From Nocardiopsis sp. N85 (GTDB taxonomy: Bacteria > Actinomycetota > Actinomycetes > Streptosporangiales > Streptosporangiaceae): a stretch of DNA of 64,000 bases. Of this stretch, positions 38,763 to 47,275 are shown piece after piece. Within the stretch, counting starts at the first letter, position 1. Each line of letters starts with the position of its first letter. The position numbers and the translations under genes were made by a program. The DNA lies in NCBI RefSeq assembly GCF_028882275.1, contig NZ_JARBUT010000008.1:215185-279184 (forward strand). Reading direction: 5' to 3'. The notes under the pieces were generated by a model. It saw nothing but the letters and a program-made list of their open reading frames with translations. It ran no database searches and was not told the origin of the DNA.

Positions 38763-39365
38763 CTAGCGGGCCCCGCCGCTCAGCGGCCCCAGGAGCGTGT
38801 AGGCCTCGTCCATACGGTCGGGGAAGACGTCCGGGCTCTGGGCCAGCCGCATCGCGGTCAGCTCGCAGGCCATCGCGATGTGCGAGGCCAGGACCGCCAC
38901 GTTCTCAGGGGCGCCCACCTCCATCAACGCCCCCGCCAGACGGGTGGCCCGTTGCTGACGGGTGAGCAGATAACGGGAGCGCAGGTCGGTGCTCTCACGG
39001 AGCAGGCGGACCAGGACGGCCGAATGGGCCGGGGACAGCGAGGAGTGGGGGCGGGTGGCGACGCACGCCTCTCGGAGCAGTTCGATGGCGGCACCCAGGT
39101 CGTCGCCCAGGGGGCTGGGGGCCTTGTCCCGCACGTAGGAGCACAGGCGTTCGACCTCGGCCCCCTCCTCGGCGAACAACACCTGTTGTTTGTCGCCGAA
39201 GTAGCGGAAGAAGGTCGTGCGGCCGACCTCGGCACGTTCGGCGATGGCCGCGACCGTGACGTTGTCGAATCCGTGCTCGGCGAAGAGCTGGAACGCCGCT
39301 GACACGATCATGGCCCGGGCCTTGCGACGTTTGCGAGCGTGAAGTGTGTCGGGGGGGTGATGCAT
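38763..39365 (-). CDS. TetR-family transcriptional regulator
   Basis: A 200-residue regulator. The TetR helix-turn-helix is at about residues 14-62 (RAMIVSAAFQLFAEHGFDNVTVAAIAERAEVGRTTFFRYFGDKQ), followed by an all-helical ligand domain with the MftR-like C-terminal pattern. The ATG at 39365 (MHHPPDT...) was preferred to a much longer open frame whose extra N terminus is not TetR-like. It converges on the decayed MFS gene and may have controlled it through the palindrome at 37372-37383. Confidence 0.85.
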   Translation of the reverse strand: MHHPPDTLHARKRRKARAMIVSAAFQLFAEHGFDNVTVAAIAERAEVGRTTFFRYFGDKQQVLFAEEGAEVERLCSYVRDKAPSPLGDDLGAAIELLREACVATRPHSSLSPAHSAVLVRLLRESTDLRSRYLLTRQQRATRLAGALMEVGAPENVAVLASHIAMACELTAMRLAQSPDVFPDRMDEAYTLLGPLSGGAR

Positions 39366-39784
39366 GAGGCGGACCCTATCGAGTGGACCCGGTTCTGCCG
39401 GGGACGCAGGACCATTGGGACGGTAGTCCTGAAACGCCCCCTGAGGACCGGGAGAGCGGGAAGTCGTCTTGCCTGATTCGGGTTTCGGAACGCATCCGCA
39501 CGGGCTCAGGCCCCGTCCCGTACGGTGATGCCGGTTGGGGCGGAATTTTATTGCAGAGCGACCCTGGTCTGACAACCGCTGTACCCCGATACATGAATCC
39601 GCCTGGCGCATAAGGTTTCCTACCACCTGGAGGTTATGACTCCCCCACGATGGTTTTTCCGGGTGCCACCAATTCACCACCCAAGGTAAATCGTTCGGGT
39701 TCCTAACTATTGAAGTCTCATCGATGACCGGAACCTCCCGTTCGGTCATGGGCCCCGGAATGTCCCCTCGCCGTGCGACAGTGA
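39366..39784. other. AT-richer intergenic region, no gene supported
   Basis: This ~420-bp stretch has clearly lower GC than its neighbours, particularly at 39530-39740. It carries no convincing coding frame. It probably holds the promoters of tetR and of the BNR gene, but no clear -35/-10 pair was recognised. Confidence 0.5.
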
Positions 39785-39800
39785 TGTGACCTCTTTCACC
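39785..39800. promoter_or_regulatory. Crp/GlxR-type operator before the BNR-repeat gene
   Basis: TGTGACCTCTTTCACC fits the TGTGA-N6-TCACA consensus except for the last base. It ends 14 nt before the ATG at 39815, so a bound Crp-type protein would more likely repress than activate. Confidence 0.5.
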
Positions 39801-39814
39801 GAGTGGAGCTGAAC

Positions 39815-40915
39815 ATGGCGTATTCACTGGTCATCGGCACGCGCAAGGGGTTGTTCACGGCCTCCGGCGAGAATCGTCGCGATTGGAGGATGACCGGGCC
39901 GCACCGGCTCGACAGCGCCGATCACGCGAGCATGAGCGCGGTGTACGCGGTGGGGATCGACCCGCACACCGGACGCGTCCTGGCCGGAGCGGAGAGCTCG
40001 CACTTCGGCCCGAGCGTCTGGTACAGCGACGACGGAGGCGCGAGCTGGCACGAACCCGAGTCCGCGCCCATCGTCTTCCCCGAGGACACCGACGCCTCGC
40101 TCACCCGGGTCTGGCAGTTCGCCTTCGGCGACACCCCCGGCACCGTCTACGCCGGAGTGGAACCGCACGCGCTGTTCCGTTCCACCGACGGCGGCCTGAG
40201 CTTCGAGCTCGTCCGCGCCCTGTGGGACCACCCGCACCGCGCCGACTGGTTCCCCGGTGCCGGCGGTGGGGCGGTGCACACGGTCCTGCCCGGGGTGGTG
40301 GGCGTCGGCGAACGCTCACCCGAGGCGATGACCGTGGCCATGTCCACCGGCGGGGTCTATCAGACCCGGGACGGCGGGACGAGCTGGGCGCCGGCCAACC
40401 GGGGCATCTCCGCGGGCTTCCTGCCCGAGGAGGAACCGGAGTACGGCCAGTGCGTGCACAAGGTGGCCCTGGCCGCCGATGGGTCGATGTACGCCCAGAA
40501 CCACCACGGGGTCTACCGGTCCGACCGGCCCGCCGAAGAAGGGTGGCGGGCCGTCGAGAAGGGCCTGCCCGTCGACTTCGGGTTCGCGATGGTCGCCCAC
40601 CCCCACAGGCCGGGGACGGCTTTGAACTTCCCCGTGATCAGCCAGGAGGTCCACCTGCCGCCGGACCACCGACTGGGCGTGTACCGGACCGAGGACGCGG
40701 GCGAGCGCTGGTCGCCGGCCGTCGAGGGTCTGCCGGAGGAACCGTACTTCGGCATCGTGCTGCGCGACGCGGCCTGTACCGACGGGGCCGAGGCTCCCGG
40801 CTTCTACTTCGGCACCCGCACCGGGGACGTGTACGCGGCCGACGACGGCGGGCCCTGGCACCGGGTGGCCGCCCACCTGCCGGACGTGCTCTGCGTGCGC
40901 GCGGTGGAGGTGTGA
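39815..40915 (+). CDS. BNR/Asp-box repeat beta-propeller protein (sialidase-like fold)
   Basis: A 366-residue protein with at least five Asp-box-like repeats spread along it: SDDGGASW, STDGGLSF, TRDGGTSW, TEDAGERW and ADDGGPW. These mark a six- or seven-bladed propeller as in sialidases and PSII assembly factor YCF48. It has no signal peptide, so it is cytoplasmic, and the sialidase catalytic Arg triad is not evident. The start is ATG 39815 behind GGAG. It is followed one base later by a MoaD/ThiS-like gene, a pairing that recurs in actinobacteria. The function of the pair is unknown. Confidence 0.8.
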   Translation: MAYSLVIGTRKGLFTASGENRRDWRMTGPHRLDSADHASMSAVYAVGIDPHTGRVLAGAESSHFGPSVWYSDDGGASWHEPESAPIVFPEDTDASLTRVWQFAFGDTPGTVYAGVEPHALFRSTDGGLSFELVRALWDHPHRADWFPGAGGGAVHTVLPGVVGVGERSPEAMTVAMSTGGVYQTRDGGTSWAPANRGISAGFLPEEEPEYGQCVHKVALAADGSMYAQNHHGVYRSDRPAEEGWRAVEKGLPVDFGFAMVAHPHRPGTALNFPVISQEVHLPPDHRLGVYRTEDAGERWSPAVEGLPEEPYFGIVLRDAACTDGAEAPGFYFGTRTGDVYAADDGGPWHRVAAHLPDVLCVRAVEV

Positions 40916-40916
40916 G

Positions 40917-41201
40917 ATGGGCGTGACGGTCCACCTTCCCGGATTGTTGCGGGCGGACGCCGGGGGCGCCGCCCACCTGCCCGTGGACGTCGGCCCACCG
41001 GCGGTGCTGCGCGATGTGCTGGACACGCTGGTGGCGGAGCACCCCGGCCTGGACCGGCGCATCCGCGATGAGCAGGGGCGGTTGCGTCGTTACGTCAACG
41101 TGTTCGTGAACACCGACGAGTGCCGCGCGCTCGGGGGGTTGGACACACCGGTCCCGGAGGGCGCCGACATCCGTGTCCTGCCCTCCGTCGCCGGCGGTTA
41201 G
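40917..41201 (+). CDS. MoaD/ThiS-family ubiquitin-like protein
   Basis: A 94-residue beta-grasp protein ending in VAGG, the Gly-Gly tail that E1-like enzymes adenylate and thiocarboxylate in MoaD and ThiS or conjugate in SAMP-type modifiers. LPSVAGG follows the usual DIRVLPSVAGG pattern. No moa, thi, cys or E1-like gene lies in the window. It starts 1 nt after the BNR gene and is certainly co-transcribed with it. Its job may be sulfur delivery or protein tagging linked to the propeller protein; this is open. Confidence 0.82.
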   Translation: MGVTVHLPGLLRADAGGAAHLPVDVGPPAVLRDVLDTLVAEHPGLDRRIRDEQGRLRRYVNVFVNTDECRALGGLDTPVPEGADIRVLPSVAGG

Positions 41202-41329
41202 GGCGCCTGGCGCGGCCCCCGGGCACCGTGAGGAGAAGCACCGTCGACCGCGAACCGCCGGTCCGTTGCCGACCGTGGGCGGTGAGCGGGGGCCACGGTC
41301 CGGCGGCGGCCGTACCTCCGCCCGGTGGT

Positions 41330-41432
41330 GACATGGTCGGCCGCACGGCGTCGGGCCGCTCGGCGCGGCGGCCGCGCCGTCCCCCGGGTGACGGCGCGGC
41401 CGGACGTCGACATGGGCGGCCGCACGGCGTCG
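41330..41432. repeat. Pair of 24-bp direct repeats flanking a hairpin
   Basis: GACATGGTCGGCCGCACGGC (start of the first copy, 41330-41353) recurs with one mismatch at 41409-41432. Between them lies a 12-bp stem-loop at 41370-41401. The arrangement occupies the 329-bp convergent gap 41202-41530, which otherwise holds no gene. Confidence 0.75.
41370..41401. terminator. Bidirectional hairpin after the moaD-like gene
   Basis: GGCCGCGCCGTC pairs perfectly with GACGGCGCGGCC across CCCCGGGT. It lies between convergent genes and has no T-run. Confidence 0.7.
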
Positions 41433-41530
41433 AGGGCCCGGTCCCGAGGACGCCGCGGTCGGCACGGACCTCGAAGCCCCTCTCGCGTCCCTCCGATCGC
41501 GGTGGCCGTGACCGTGGCCGACCCCGGTGG

Positions 41531-42694
41531 TCAGTACGCGCGGGACGTCCGTGGTCGGCGGCGCATCGGCAGGGGGCGCAGGTGGGTGAGCAGGCGCCAC
41601 AGCCACTCCAGGGGGCCGTACCGGAACCGGGCCGACCACAGGTGGGCGAAGACCAGCATCACGGCGAAGTACCCGGCGGCCAGGGCGTACTGGGCGAGCA
41701 TGGGGATCCGTGTCTCCCAGGGGCCCATCACCAGGAGGAAGACGGCCGTGCCGCCCAGGTACACGGTGAGCGTCATGCGTCCCAGTGGGGCCAGGACCCC
41801 CAGCGCGCGGGCCGCCGCCCCGCGCCTGCGCACCGACCACCACACGAGCCCCAGGTAGAACAGGGCGCCGCCCAGGCCCATCAGGGTTCCGGCGACCGAG
41901 GTGAGCAGCCCCGCGGCGGGGTCCACCACGGGCATCCCTTCGGGACCGAGCACCGGCACGCCGTCGGCGTCGAACTCCATGGGGAACAACAGGTCGGAAC
42001 CGAACATCACGGCGATCCCGAGGATCTGCCCGGCCAGGCCGGTCCACACCATGCCCGCGGGCAGCCGGGAGGGCTCCTCCGCCGTCGCCGGGTCCAGTTC
42101 GGGTCTGCGGGCCAGCCACACGCCGACACAGAAGAAGCCGAGGGTCTGCGGCACCAGCGGGAGCAGCACCGCCCATTCGCCGGACAGGGGGACCGCGTGC
42201 TCGACGAACGGCGCGATCGCGAGGGCGAACAGCGCCGCGATCAGCGGCCGGGTCCGGCCGCCCGCGAGCAGCAGGGGCATCAACGGCGCCAGGACCAGCG
42301 CGGTGACGGAGTAGTGGGTGAGGATGTCCCCGGAGAACACCAGCAGGTGCGGAACGCCGAACAGCAGCCCGAGCACCGCGTAACGACGCAGCATCACCAC
42401 CATCGGTCGGTCCCCGCGCCGCTCCGCCGCCCGCCAGGCCAGCACCGCGCCGATGCCGAGCAGCACCATGAGCATCGCCCGCGCCTTGCCCGACATGAGC
42501 AGGGACAGCGCGCCGTTCACCACGGAGGTGAGGGTGTCCATCGGCCGGCCCCCCGCGCTCTCCGCCGAGAAGACGACGACGGTCACGTTCATCATGACCA
42601 CGCCGATCATCGCCAGCGCCCGCGCGATGTCGAGGAACGCCACCCGCGTCCCCTCCGCCGTCGGCGGCCGCACCACCCCGATCGTCTCCGTCAT
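41531..42694 (-). CDS. DUF418-family membrane protein
   Basis: A 387-residue polytopic protein with about ten hydrophobic segments. The N-terminal FLDIARALAMIGVVMMNV and the C-terminal LGRMTLTVYLGGTAVFLLV and PLEWLWRLLTH motifs are typical of the DUF418/YeiB family, distantly related to acyltransferase 3 membrane enzymes. The biochemical role is unknown. The ATG at 42694 follows GGGGG. It is divergent from the second two-component operon across 167 bp, which suggests but does not show that the response regulator controls it. Confidence 0.85.
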   Translation of the reverse strand: MTETIGVVRPPTAEGTRVAFLDIARALAMIGVVMMNVTVVVFSAESAGGRPMDTLTSVVNGALSLLMSGKARAMLMVLLGIGAVLAWRAAERRGDRPMVVMLRRYAVLGLLFGVPHLLVFSGDILTHYSVTALVLAPLMPLLLAGGRTRPLIAALFALAIAPFVEHAVPLSGEWAVLLPLVPQTLGFFCVGVWLARRPELDPATAEEPSRLPAGMVWTGLAGQILGIAVMFGSDLLFPMEFDADGVPVLGPEGMPVVDPAAGLLTSVAGTLMGLGGALFYLGLVWWSVRRRGAAARALGVLAPLGRMTLTVYLGGTAVFLLVMGPWETRIPMLAQYALAAGYFAVMLVFAHLWSARFRYGPLEWLWRLLTHLRPLPMRRRPRTSRAY

Positions 42695-42861
42695 CGAACC
42701 CCCCGTTCCATCCGCGTCGTTCGCGTCCGTCGCCCGGCACGGACCGGACGACCCTTCCAGACTCGCCCGCGCCCCCGCTCCGCGCATCGGCCGAAAGAGC
42801 GGGGTCCCGTCTCGTCCTTTCGGCGGAGGTCGGGCGAGGGGCGTCGATCTAGGCTGAGGCC

Positions 42862-44052
42862 ATGCCGCTGAACAGGATCGTCGCCGTGCTCGGCGCACCT
42901 CGGGAAGGATGGCCCGCCCGGGCCCTCGTGGGGATCACGGCCGGGCTGCTCCTCCTGGCCGTGGTCGGGGACCTGCTCATGGTGTACGACAACCGGAACG
43001 CGACCGCCTGGCCGGGGCCGCCGCGGGGCCCCTGGGACCTGGCGCCCGCGATCTCCGGGGCGGTGGGCGGGGCGCTGGCGCTGACGGCGCTGCGGCCCCG
43101 GGCCGGGGCGACGGCGGTGGGCACGGCCGCACTGGCCGCCGCACTGGTCGTGACGGCGACGTCGGTGGCTCTGTGGCCCCTGCCCAAGGGGATGTTCGGG
43201 TACCCCATCGCCGTCTCGGAGGCCTTCGCCCTGTTCCTGGCGTTGGCCGTGGTGGGCCTGCGCTGCGGTCCCCGGTGGATCGGCGCGGTGGCGGTGACCG
43301 CCTTCCTGGCCGCCTCCTCCGATCAGCTGCGGGAGGGGGCGGGCGACACGGTCACCACGGCCCTGCTGATGGTCCTGGTGGGGCTGGCGCCCGGCCTGTA
43401 CCTGCGGTGGCGCGGACACCAGCGGGAGTACCACGTCGAGCGGGCCCGGTCCCAGGAACGGCTGGCGGTCGCCCGCGACCTGCACGACGTGGTGGCCCAC
43501 GAGGTCACCGGGATCGTCGTCCAGGCCCAGGCGCTGCGCCGGATCTCCGCCGACCGTCCGGAGACCGTGGTGCGGGCGCTGCCGGACATCGAGGCGGCCG
43601 GGATACGCGCCCTGGACTCCATGCGCGCCATGGTGTCCCGGCTCCGGGGGCCCGACGAGGTCCCCCTGATGTCCGATGTCGCGGACGGGCTGGCCCGGCT
43701 GGCGCAGGCCCCGGGCGGTCCCGGGGTCACCGTACGGGTCGAGGCTCCTCTGAGCGAGCTGTCCCCGGAGATCGGTACCGCGCTCCTGCGGATCGCACAG
43801 GAATCGGTCACCAACGCCCGGCGGCACGCGCGCGGCGCCACCCGGGTGGAGGTGGCGGTGACCGCGACCGGGGAGCGGGTGCGGATCACGGTACGCGACG
43901 ACGGACGCGCCACCGGCGGCGGTGGCGGCGGTGGTTTCGGTCTGGTGGGCATGGCCGAGCGGGCCCGTCTGCTCGGCGGGGAGCTGACCGCGGGCCCGGC
44001 GGAACACGGCTGGGAGGTGAGCGCGCTGCTCCCGCGAAGGCCCTGTGGATAA
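42862..44052 (+). CDS. NarL-type sensor histidine kinase
   Basis: A 396-residue kinase with about five membrane segments in residues 20-185. The HisKA_3 motif is RLAVARDLHDVVAHEVTGIV with the phospho-acceptor His at about 208. The N-box is RIAQESVTNARRHARG, and the G-boxes are VRDDGRA and GGGFGLVGMAERARLL. It pairs with the response regulator 52 nt downstream. The signal is unknown. Confidence 0.9.
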   Translation: MPLNRIVAVLGAPREGWPARALVGITAGLLLLAVVGDLLMVYDNRNATAWPGPPRGPWDLAPAISGAVGGALALTALRPRAGATAVGTAALAAALVVTATSVALWPLPKGMFGYPIAVSEAFALFLALAVVGLRCGPRWIGAVAVTAFLAASSDQLREGAGDTVTTALLMVLVGLAPGLYLRWRGHQREYHVERARSQERLAVARDLHDVVAHEVTGIVVQAQALRRISADRPETVVRALPDIEAAGIRALDSMRAMVSRLRGPDEVPLMSDVADGLARLAQAPGGPGVTVRVEAPLSELSPEIGTALLRIAQESVTNARRHARGATRVEVAVTATGERVRITVRDDGRATGGGGGGGFGLVGMAERARLLGGELTAGPAEHGWEVSALLPRRPCG

Positions 44053-44104
44053 CCTCCGCGGCGACCCCGCGCAGGGCAGAGTGTAAGCAGAACGGGGGCA
44101 CGGA

Positions 44105-44755
44105 ATGGGCATTCGGGTGTTGCTGGCCGACGACCAGCAGATGGTGCGGACGGGGTTCCGCTACATGTTGGAGGCCGAGGACGGCATCGAGGTGGTCGGC
44201 GAGGCCGGCGACGGACTGGAGGCGGTCCGGCTCGCCCGGGAGTCACGCCCCGACGTCGTCCTCATGGACATCCGCATGCCGGGCATCGACGGCCTGGAGG
44301 CCACCCGCCGACTGGCCGGTCCAGGAGTGGAGGATCCGGTGAAGGTGGTCGTGGTGACCACCTTCGACCTGGACGAGTACGTGCACGCCGCGCTGTCGGC
44401 GGGCGCCGTCGGCTTCCTGCTCAAGGACGCCGGGGCGGCCTTGCTGGTGGAGGCGGTACGGGCCGCGGTCCGCGGGGACGCGCTGATCTCACCGGAGATC
44501 ACGGTCCGGCTGATCCGGCACTTCACCGCCCCCGACCGGCCTGCGCGGATCCGTGACGACGGCGGCCTCACCCCACGGGAGCTGGAGATCGCCCGGGTCG
44601 TGGCGCGGGGCCGGACCAACACCGAGATCGCCGCACGGCTGCGGGTCACGGTGAGCACGGTGAAGACCCACCTGGCGAGCATCCAGGGCAAGCTGGGCAC
44701 CCGCAACCGGGCCGAACTGGTGGCCTGGGCCTTCCGCAACGGACACGCGGAGTGA
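44105..44755 (+). CDS. LuxR/NarL-family response regulator
   Basis: A 216-residue regulator. The receiver domain has the phospho-acceptor Asp in VVLMDIRMPGIDG (about residue 55) and Lys in FLLKDAG. The LuxR helix-turn-helix is at about 152-210 (LTPRELEIARVVARGRTNTEIAARLRVTVSTVKTHL). It follows its kinase. A hairpin at 44981-45008 ends the unit. Confidence 0.92.
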   Translation: MGIRVLLADDQQMVRTGFRYMLEAEDGIEVVGEAGDGLEAVRLARESRPDVVLMDIRMPGIDGLEATRRLAGPGVEDPVKVVVVTTFDLDEYVHAALSAGAVGFLLKDAGAALLVEAVRAAVRGDALISPEITVRLIRHFTAPDRPARIRDDGGLTPRELEIARVVARGRTNTEIAARLRVTVSTVKTHLASIQGKLGTRNRAELVAWAFRNGHAE

Positions 44756-44980
44756 GCGACGCCCTCATGCCGATGTCGGGCGCATCCCCGCCCGAACCGC
44801 CCCGTCACCGCGTTCCCCCGATGCACGACCGTCCCGGAAGGCCGCCCTCACCGCCCGCGCACGGCGCGACCGGCACCTTCGTTCGGGTGGACCCGGCCCG
44901 GGCGGGCCGACGGGACCCCTCCGCCTCGGTCACCGGCGGCTTCACCCGGGAGGGGGCTTCCAGGCCGTGGAGCGGTCGGC

Positions 44981-45008
44981 GGGGCGGATCGGTTCCCCGG
45001 TCCGCCCC
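44981..45008. terminator. 12-bp hairpin between response regulator and SDR genes
   Basis: GGGGCGGATCGG pairs with CCGGTCCGCCCC (one G-T pair) across TTCC. It lies in the 278-bp convergent gap 44756-45033, which has no gene I can support. Confidence 0.65.
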
Positions 45009-45033
45009 GTGCTCCGGGCCTGGTCCGACCCGG

Positions 45034-46497
45034 TCACCAGTTGGCGGGGGCGTAGTCCTTGAGGAAGCACCCGTGCAGGTCCTCGCCGCCCTCACCGCGG
45101 ACGATGGGGTCGTACACGCGCGCGGCCCCGTCCTCCAGGTCCAGGGGCGCGTGGAACCCGGCCTCGGCCATCCGCTCCTTGTCGGGGTGGGGTCGCTCAT
45201 CGGTGATCCACCCGGTGTCGACACTGGTCATGAGGATGCCGTCGGCCTCCAGCATCTCCTGTGCGCTGGTGCGGGTGAGCATGTTGAGCGCGGCCTTGGC
45301 CATGTTGGTGTGCGGGTGGCCCGGCCCCTTGTAACCGCGGCCGAACACCCCTTCCATCGCGGACACGTTGACGATGTAGGTGCGCCGCGCGGGCGAGGCG
45401 GCCAACGCCGGGCGCAGCCGGTCCACGAGGAGGAACGGGGCGGTCACGTTGCAGAGCTGCACTTCGAGCATCTCGACGGGTTCGATGTCGCCGATCCGGT
45501 CGGTCCAGCTGTTCTCCGGGGCCAGGTCGGGGAGCAGCCCGCCGGCGTCGATCGCGGTGCCGGCGCGCACCCGGTCCAGCGAAGCCGAACCGGTGGTGAG
45601 CGCCAGAGAGGTGAGCATCTCCGGCGTGAGGACGTTGCGGTCGAGCGCGTCGGCGGTCTCCAGGGCGCGCGGGCTCACCCCGCCCAGGACGAGAGGGCTC
45701 GGGAGGTGGTCCCCGACGAGCGGGTGCGATTCCGCCTCGATGAGCGGCCCGTAGGAGGCCGGTGAGCGCCGCACCGTCTGGGCGGCGTTGTTGATGAGGA
45801 TGTCGAGCGGCCCCTGGGCGGTCACCTCATCGGCCAAGCGCAGGACCTGGGCGGGGTCGCGCAGGTCGATGCCGACGACCCGGAGTCGGTGCAACCACCG
45901 GTCGCTGTCGGGCATCGCGGAGAAGCGCCGGACGGCGTCGTTGGGGAACCGGGTCGTGATGGTGGTGTGCGCCCCGTCGCGCAGCAGACGCAGCGCGATG
46001 TACATGCCGATCTTGGCGCGCCCGCCGGTGAGCAGGGCCCGCCGGCCGGTGAGGTCGGTGCGGGCGTGACGGCGTTCCCTGTTGAAGGCGGCGCAGGTCG
46101 GGCACAGCTGGTGATAGAAGGAGTCGACCTCGCGGTACCTCTGCTTGCAGACGTAGCAGGCGCGCGCCTTGCGCAGCACACCGGCGAGTTCCCCGGGGGC
46201 GCCACCGCCGGTGAGGGCCCGCCCGTTGGTCTCGTCGTCGATGCGGTCGGGGGCGGCGGTCGCGGTCGCGGCGAACACGGCTTCGTCGTGGTCCTTGCGG
46301 GCCTTCCGGCGCTCTCTGCGGCGGTTCTCCTTGACCGCCTTGAAGAGCTTGGAGCAGGCCCGCTGGAGGTTGAGGGAGTCGGGGTGGTCACTGGGCAGGG
46401 AGCCGACCCGGGCGATCACCTCCAGGCACACGCGCATGTCCTCGACATCGATCGCGCCCGCCTCCTCCGGGGCGGTCGCCGTGTTCGTCTCCGTCAT
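45034..46497 (-). CDS. Zinc-ribbon SDR-family protein with non-canonical active site
   Basis: A 487-residue protein. The N-terminal ~105 residues are helical and basic. A Cys4 zinc ribbon follows (C114-x2-C117 and C132-x2-C135). A Rossmann SDR domain starts at about 150 with the atypical glycine motif TGGRAKIG, and NNAAQTVRR (the NNAG equivalent) follows. At the usual YxxxK position the sequence is HTNMAK, so Thr replaces the catalytic Tyr, while Ser (NVSAMEG) and Lys remain. This looks like a distinct subfamily, perhaps a nucleotide-binding or RNA/protein-binding role. The ATG at 46497 and a GTG at 46500 are equally possible starts. Confidence 0.82.
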   Translation of the reverse strand: MTETNTATAPEEAGAIDVEDMRVCLEVIARVGSLPSDHPDSLNLQRACSKLFKAVKENRRRERRKARKDHDEAVFAATATAAPDRIDDETNGRALTGGGAPGELAGVLRKARACYVCKQRYREVDSFYHQLCPTCAAFNRERRHARTDLTGRRALLTGGRAKIGMYIALRLLRDGAHTTITTRFPNDAVRRFSAMPDSDRWLHRLRVVGIDLRDPAQVLRLADEVTAQGPLDILINNAAQTVRRSPASYGPLIEAESHPLVGDHLPSPLVLGGVSPRALETADALDRNVLTPEMLTSLALTTGSASLDRVRAGTAIDAGGLLPDLAPENSWTDRIGDIEPVEMLEVQLCNVTAPFLLVDRLRPALAASPARRTYIVNVSAMEGVFGRGYKGPGHPHTNMAKAALNMLTRTSAQEMLEADGILMTSVDTGWITDERPHPDKERMAEAGFHAPLDLEDGAARVYDPIVRGEGGEDLHGCFLKDYAPANW

Positions 46498-46639
46498 CAC
46501 CGTTCACTCCACTGAGATGTCCCGTCGGCCCGACTCTCGGCCAACAGGAACCTTATGCGCACCGGCCCGGTACCCGGGTACGGTGAACGCCGGGGAGACA
46601 TACGACGCGCGGGCCCTGCCGCGCCAAGGGGGATGACCG

Positions 46640-47182
46640 GTGACCCGACCGACGACCGCGGAGCGCGAGTTCGTGGTCCTGCTCGACGACGACCACCGCC
46701 CGGTGGGTTCGGCGGACAAGGCGACCGTGCACACCGCCGACACCCCGCTCCACCTGGCGTTCTCCTGCTACGTCCGGGACGGTGCCGGGCGGGTCCTGAT
46801 GACCCGCCGGGCCTTGGACAAGACCACCTGGCCGGGGGTGTGGACCAACAGTTGTTGCGGACACCCGGCCCCGGGTGAGGGGTTGGAGGAGGCGGTGCGC
46901 CGCCGGGTGGGCCAGGAGTTGGGGCTGACCCTCACGGAGGTGCTGCCCGCCCTGCCGGACTTCCGGTACCGCGCGGTGTCGGCCGAGGGGCTCGTGGAGA
47001 ACGAGTTCTGCCCGGTGTTCTGGGCGCGCACCGACGACGTCCCGGACCCGGACCCGGCCGAGGTGGCCCAGTTCGTGTGGGCGGAGTGGTCCGATCTGGT
47101 GGTGGCCGCCGAACACACCCCGTGGGCGTTCAGCCCGTGGGCGGTGGAGCAGATCCCCCTGCTGGCCCGGTTGTCGACGTGA
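46640..47182 (+). CDS. idi: Isopentenyl-diphosphate delta-isomerase, type 1
   Basis: A 180-residue Nudix-fold isomerase that interconverts IPP and DMAPP. The catalytic Cys is in TNSCCGHP (about residue 72), and the catalytic Glu is in ENEFCPVF (about residue 120). The metal-binding His/Glu set includes the His in the first motif, and length and motif spacing are normal. The GTG at 46640 follows AAGGGGGA. No other isoprenoid gene is adjacent; in actinomycetes, idi often stands alone or near carotenoid genes. Confidence 0.95.
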   Translation: MTRPTTAEREFVVLLDDDHRPVGSADKATVHTADTPLHLAFSCYVRDGAGRVLMTRRALDKTTWPGVWTNSCCGHPAPGEGLEEAVRRRVGQELGLTLTEVLPALPDFRYRAVSAEGLVENEFCPVFWARTDDVPDPDPAEVAQFVWAEWSDLVVAAEHTPWAFSPWAVEQIPLLARLST

Positions 47183-47275
47183 CCCGGCCAGGGGCGGGGT
47201 GACCGCCGGATCGGGGTAGGAATCCGGGCGACAGGCCCCCTGTCCCTGGTTCCGCCTCCCCCTGGAGTCGCCCCG

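Noticed and set aside
39366..39827. Long N-terminal extension of the TetR gene
   Set aside because: It spans the AT-richer intergenic region and reads through codons unlike the rest of the genome; the TetR fold starts just after 39365.
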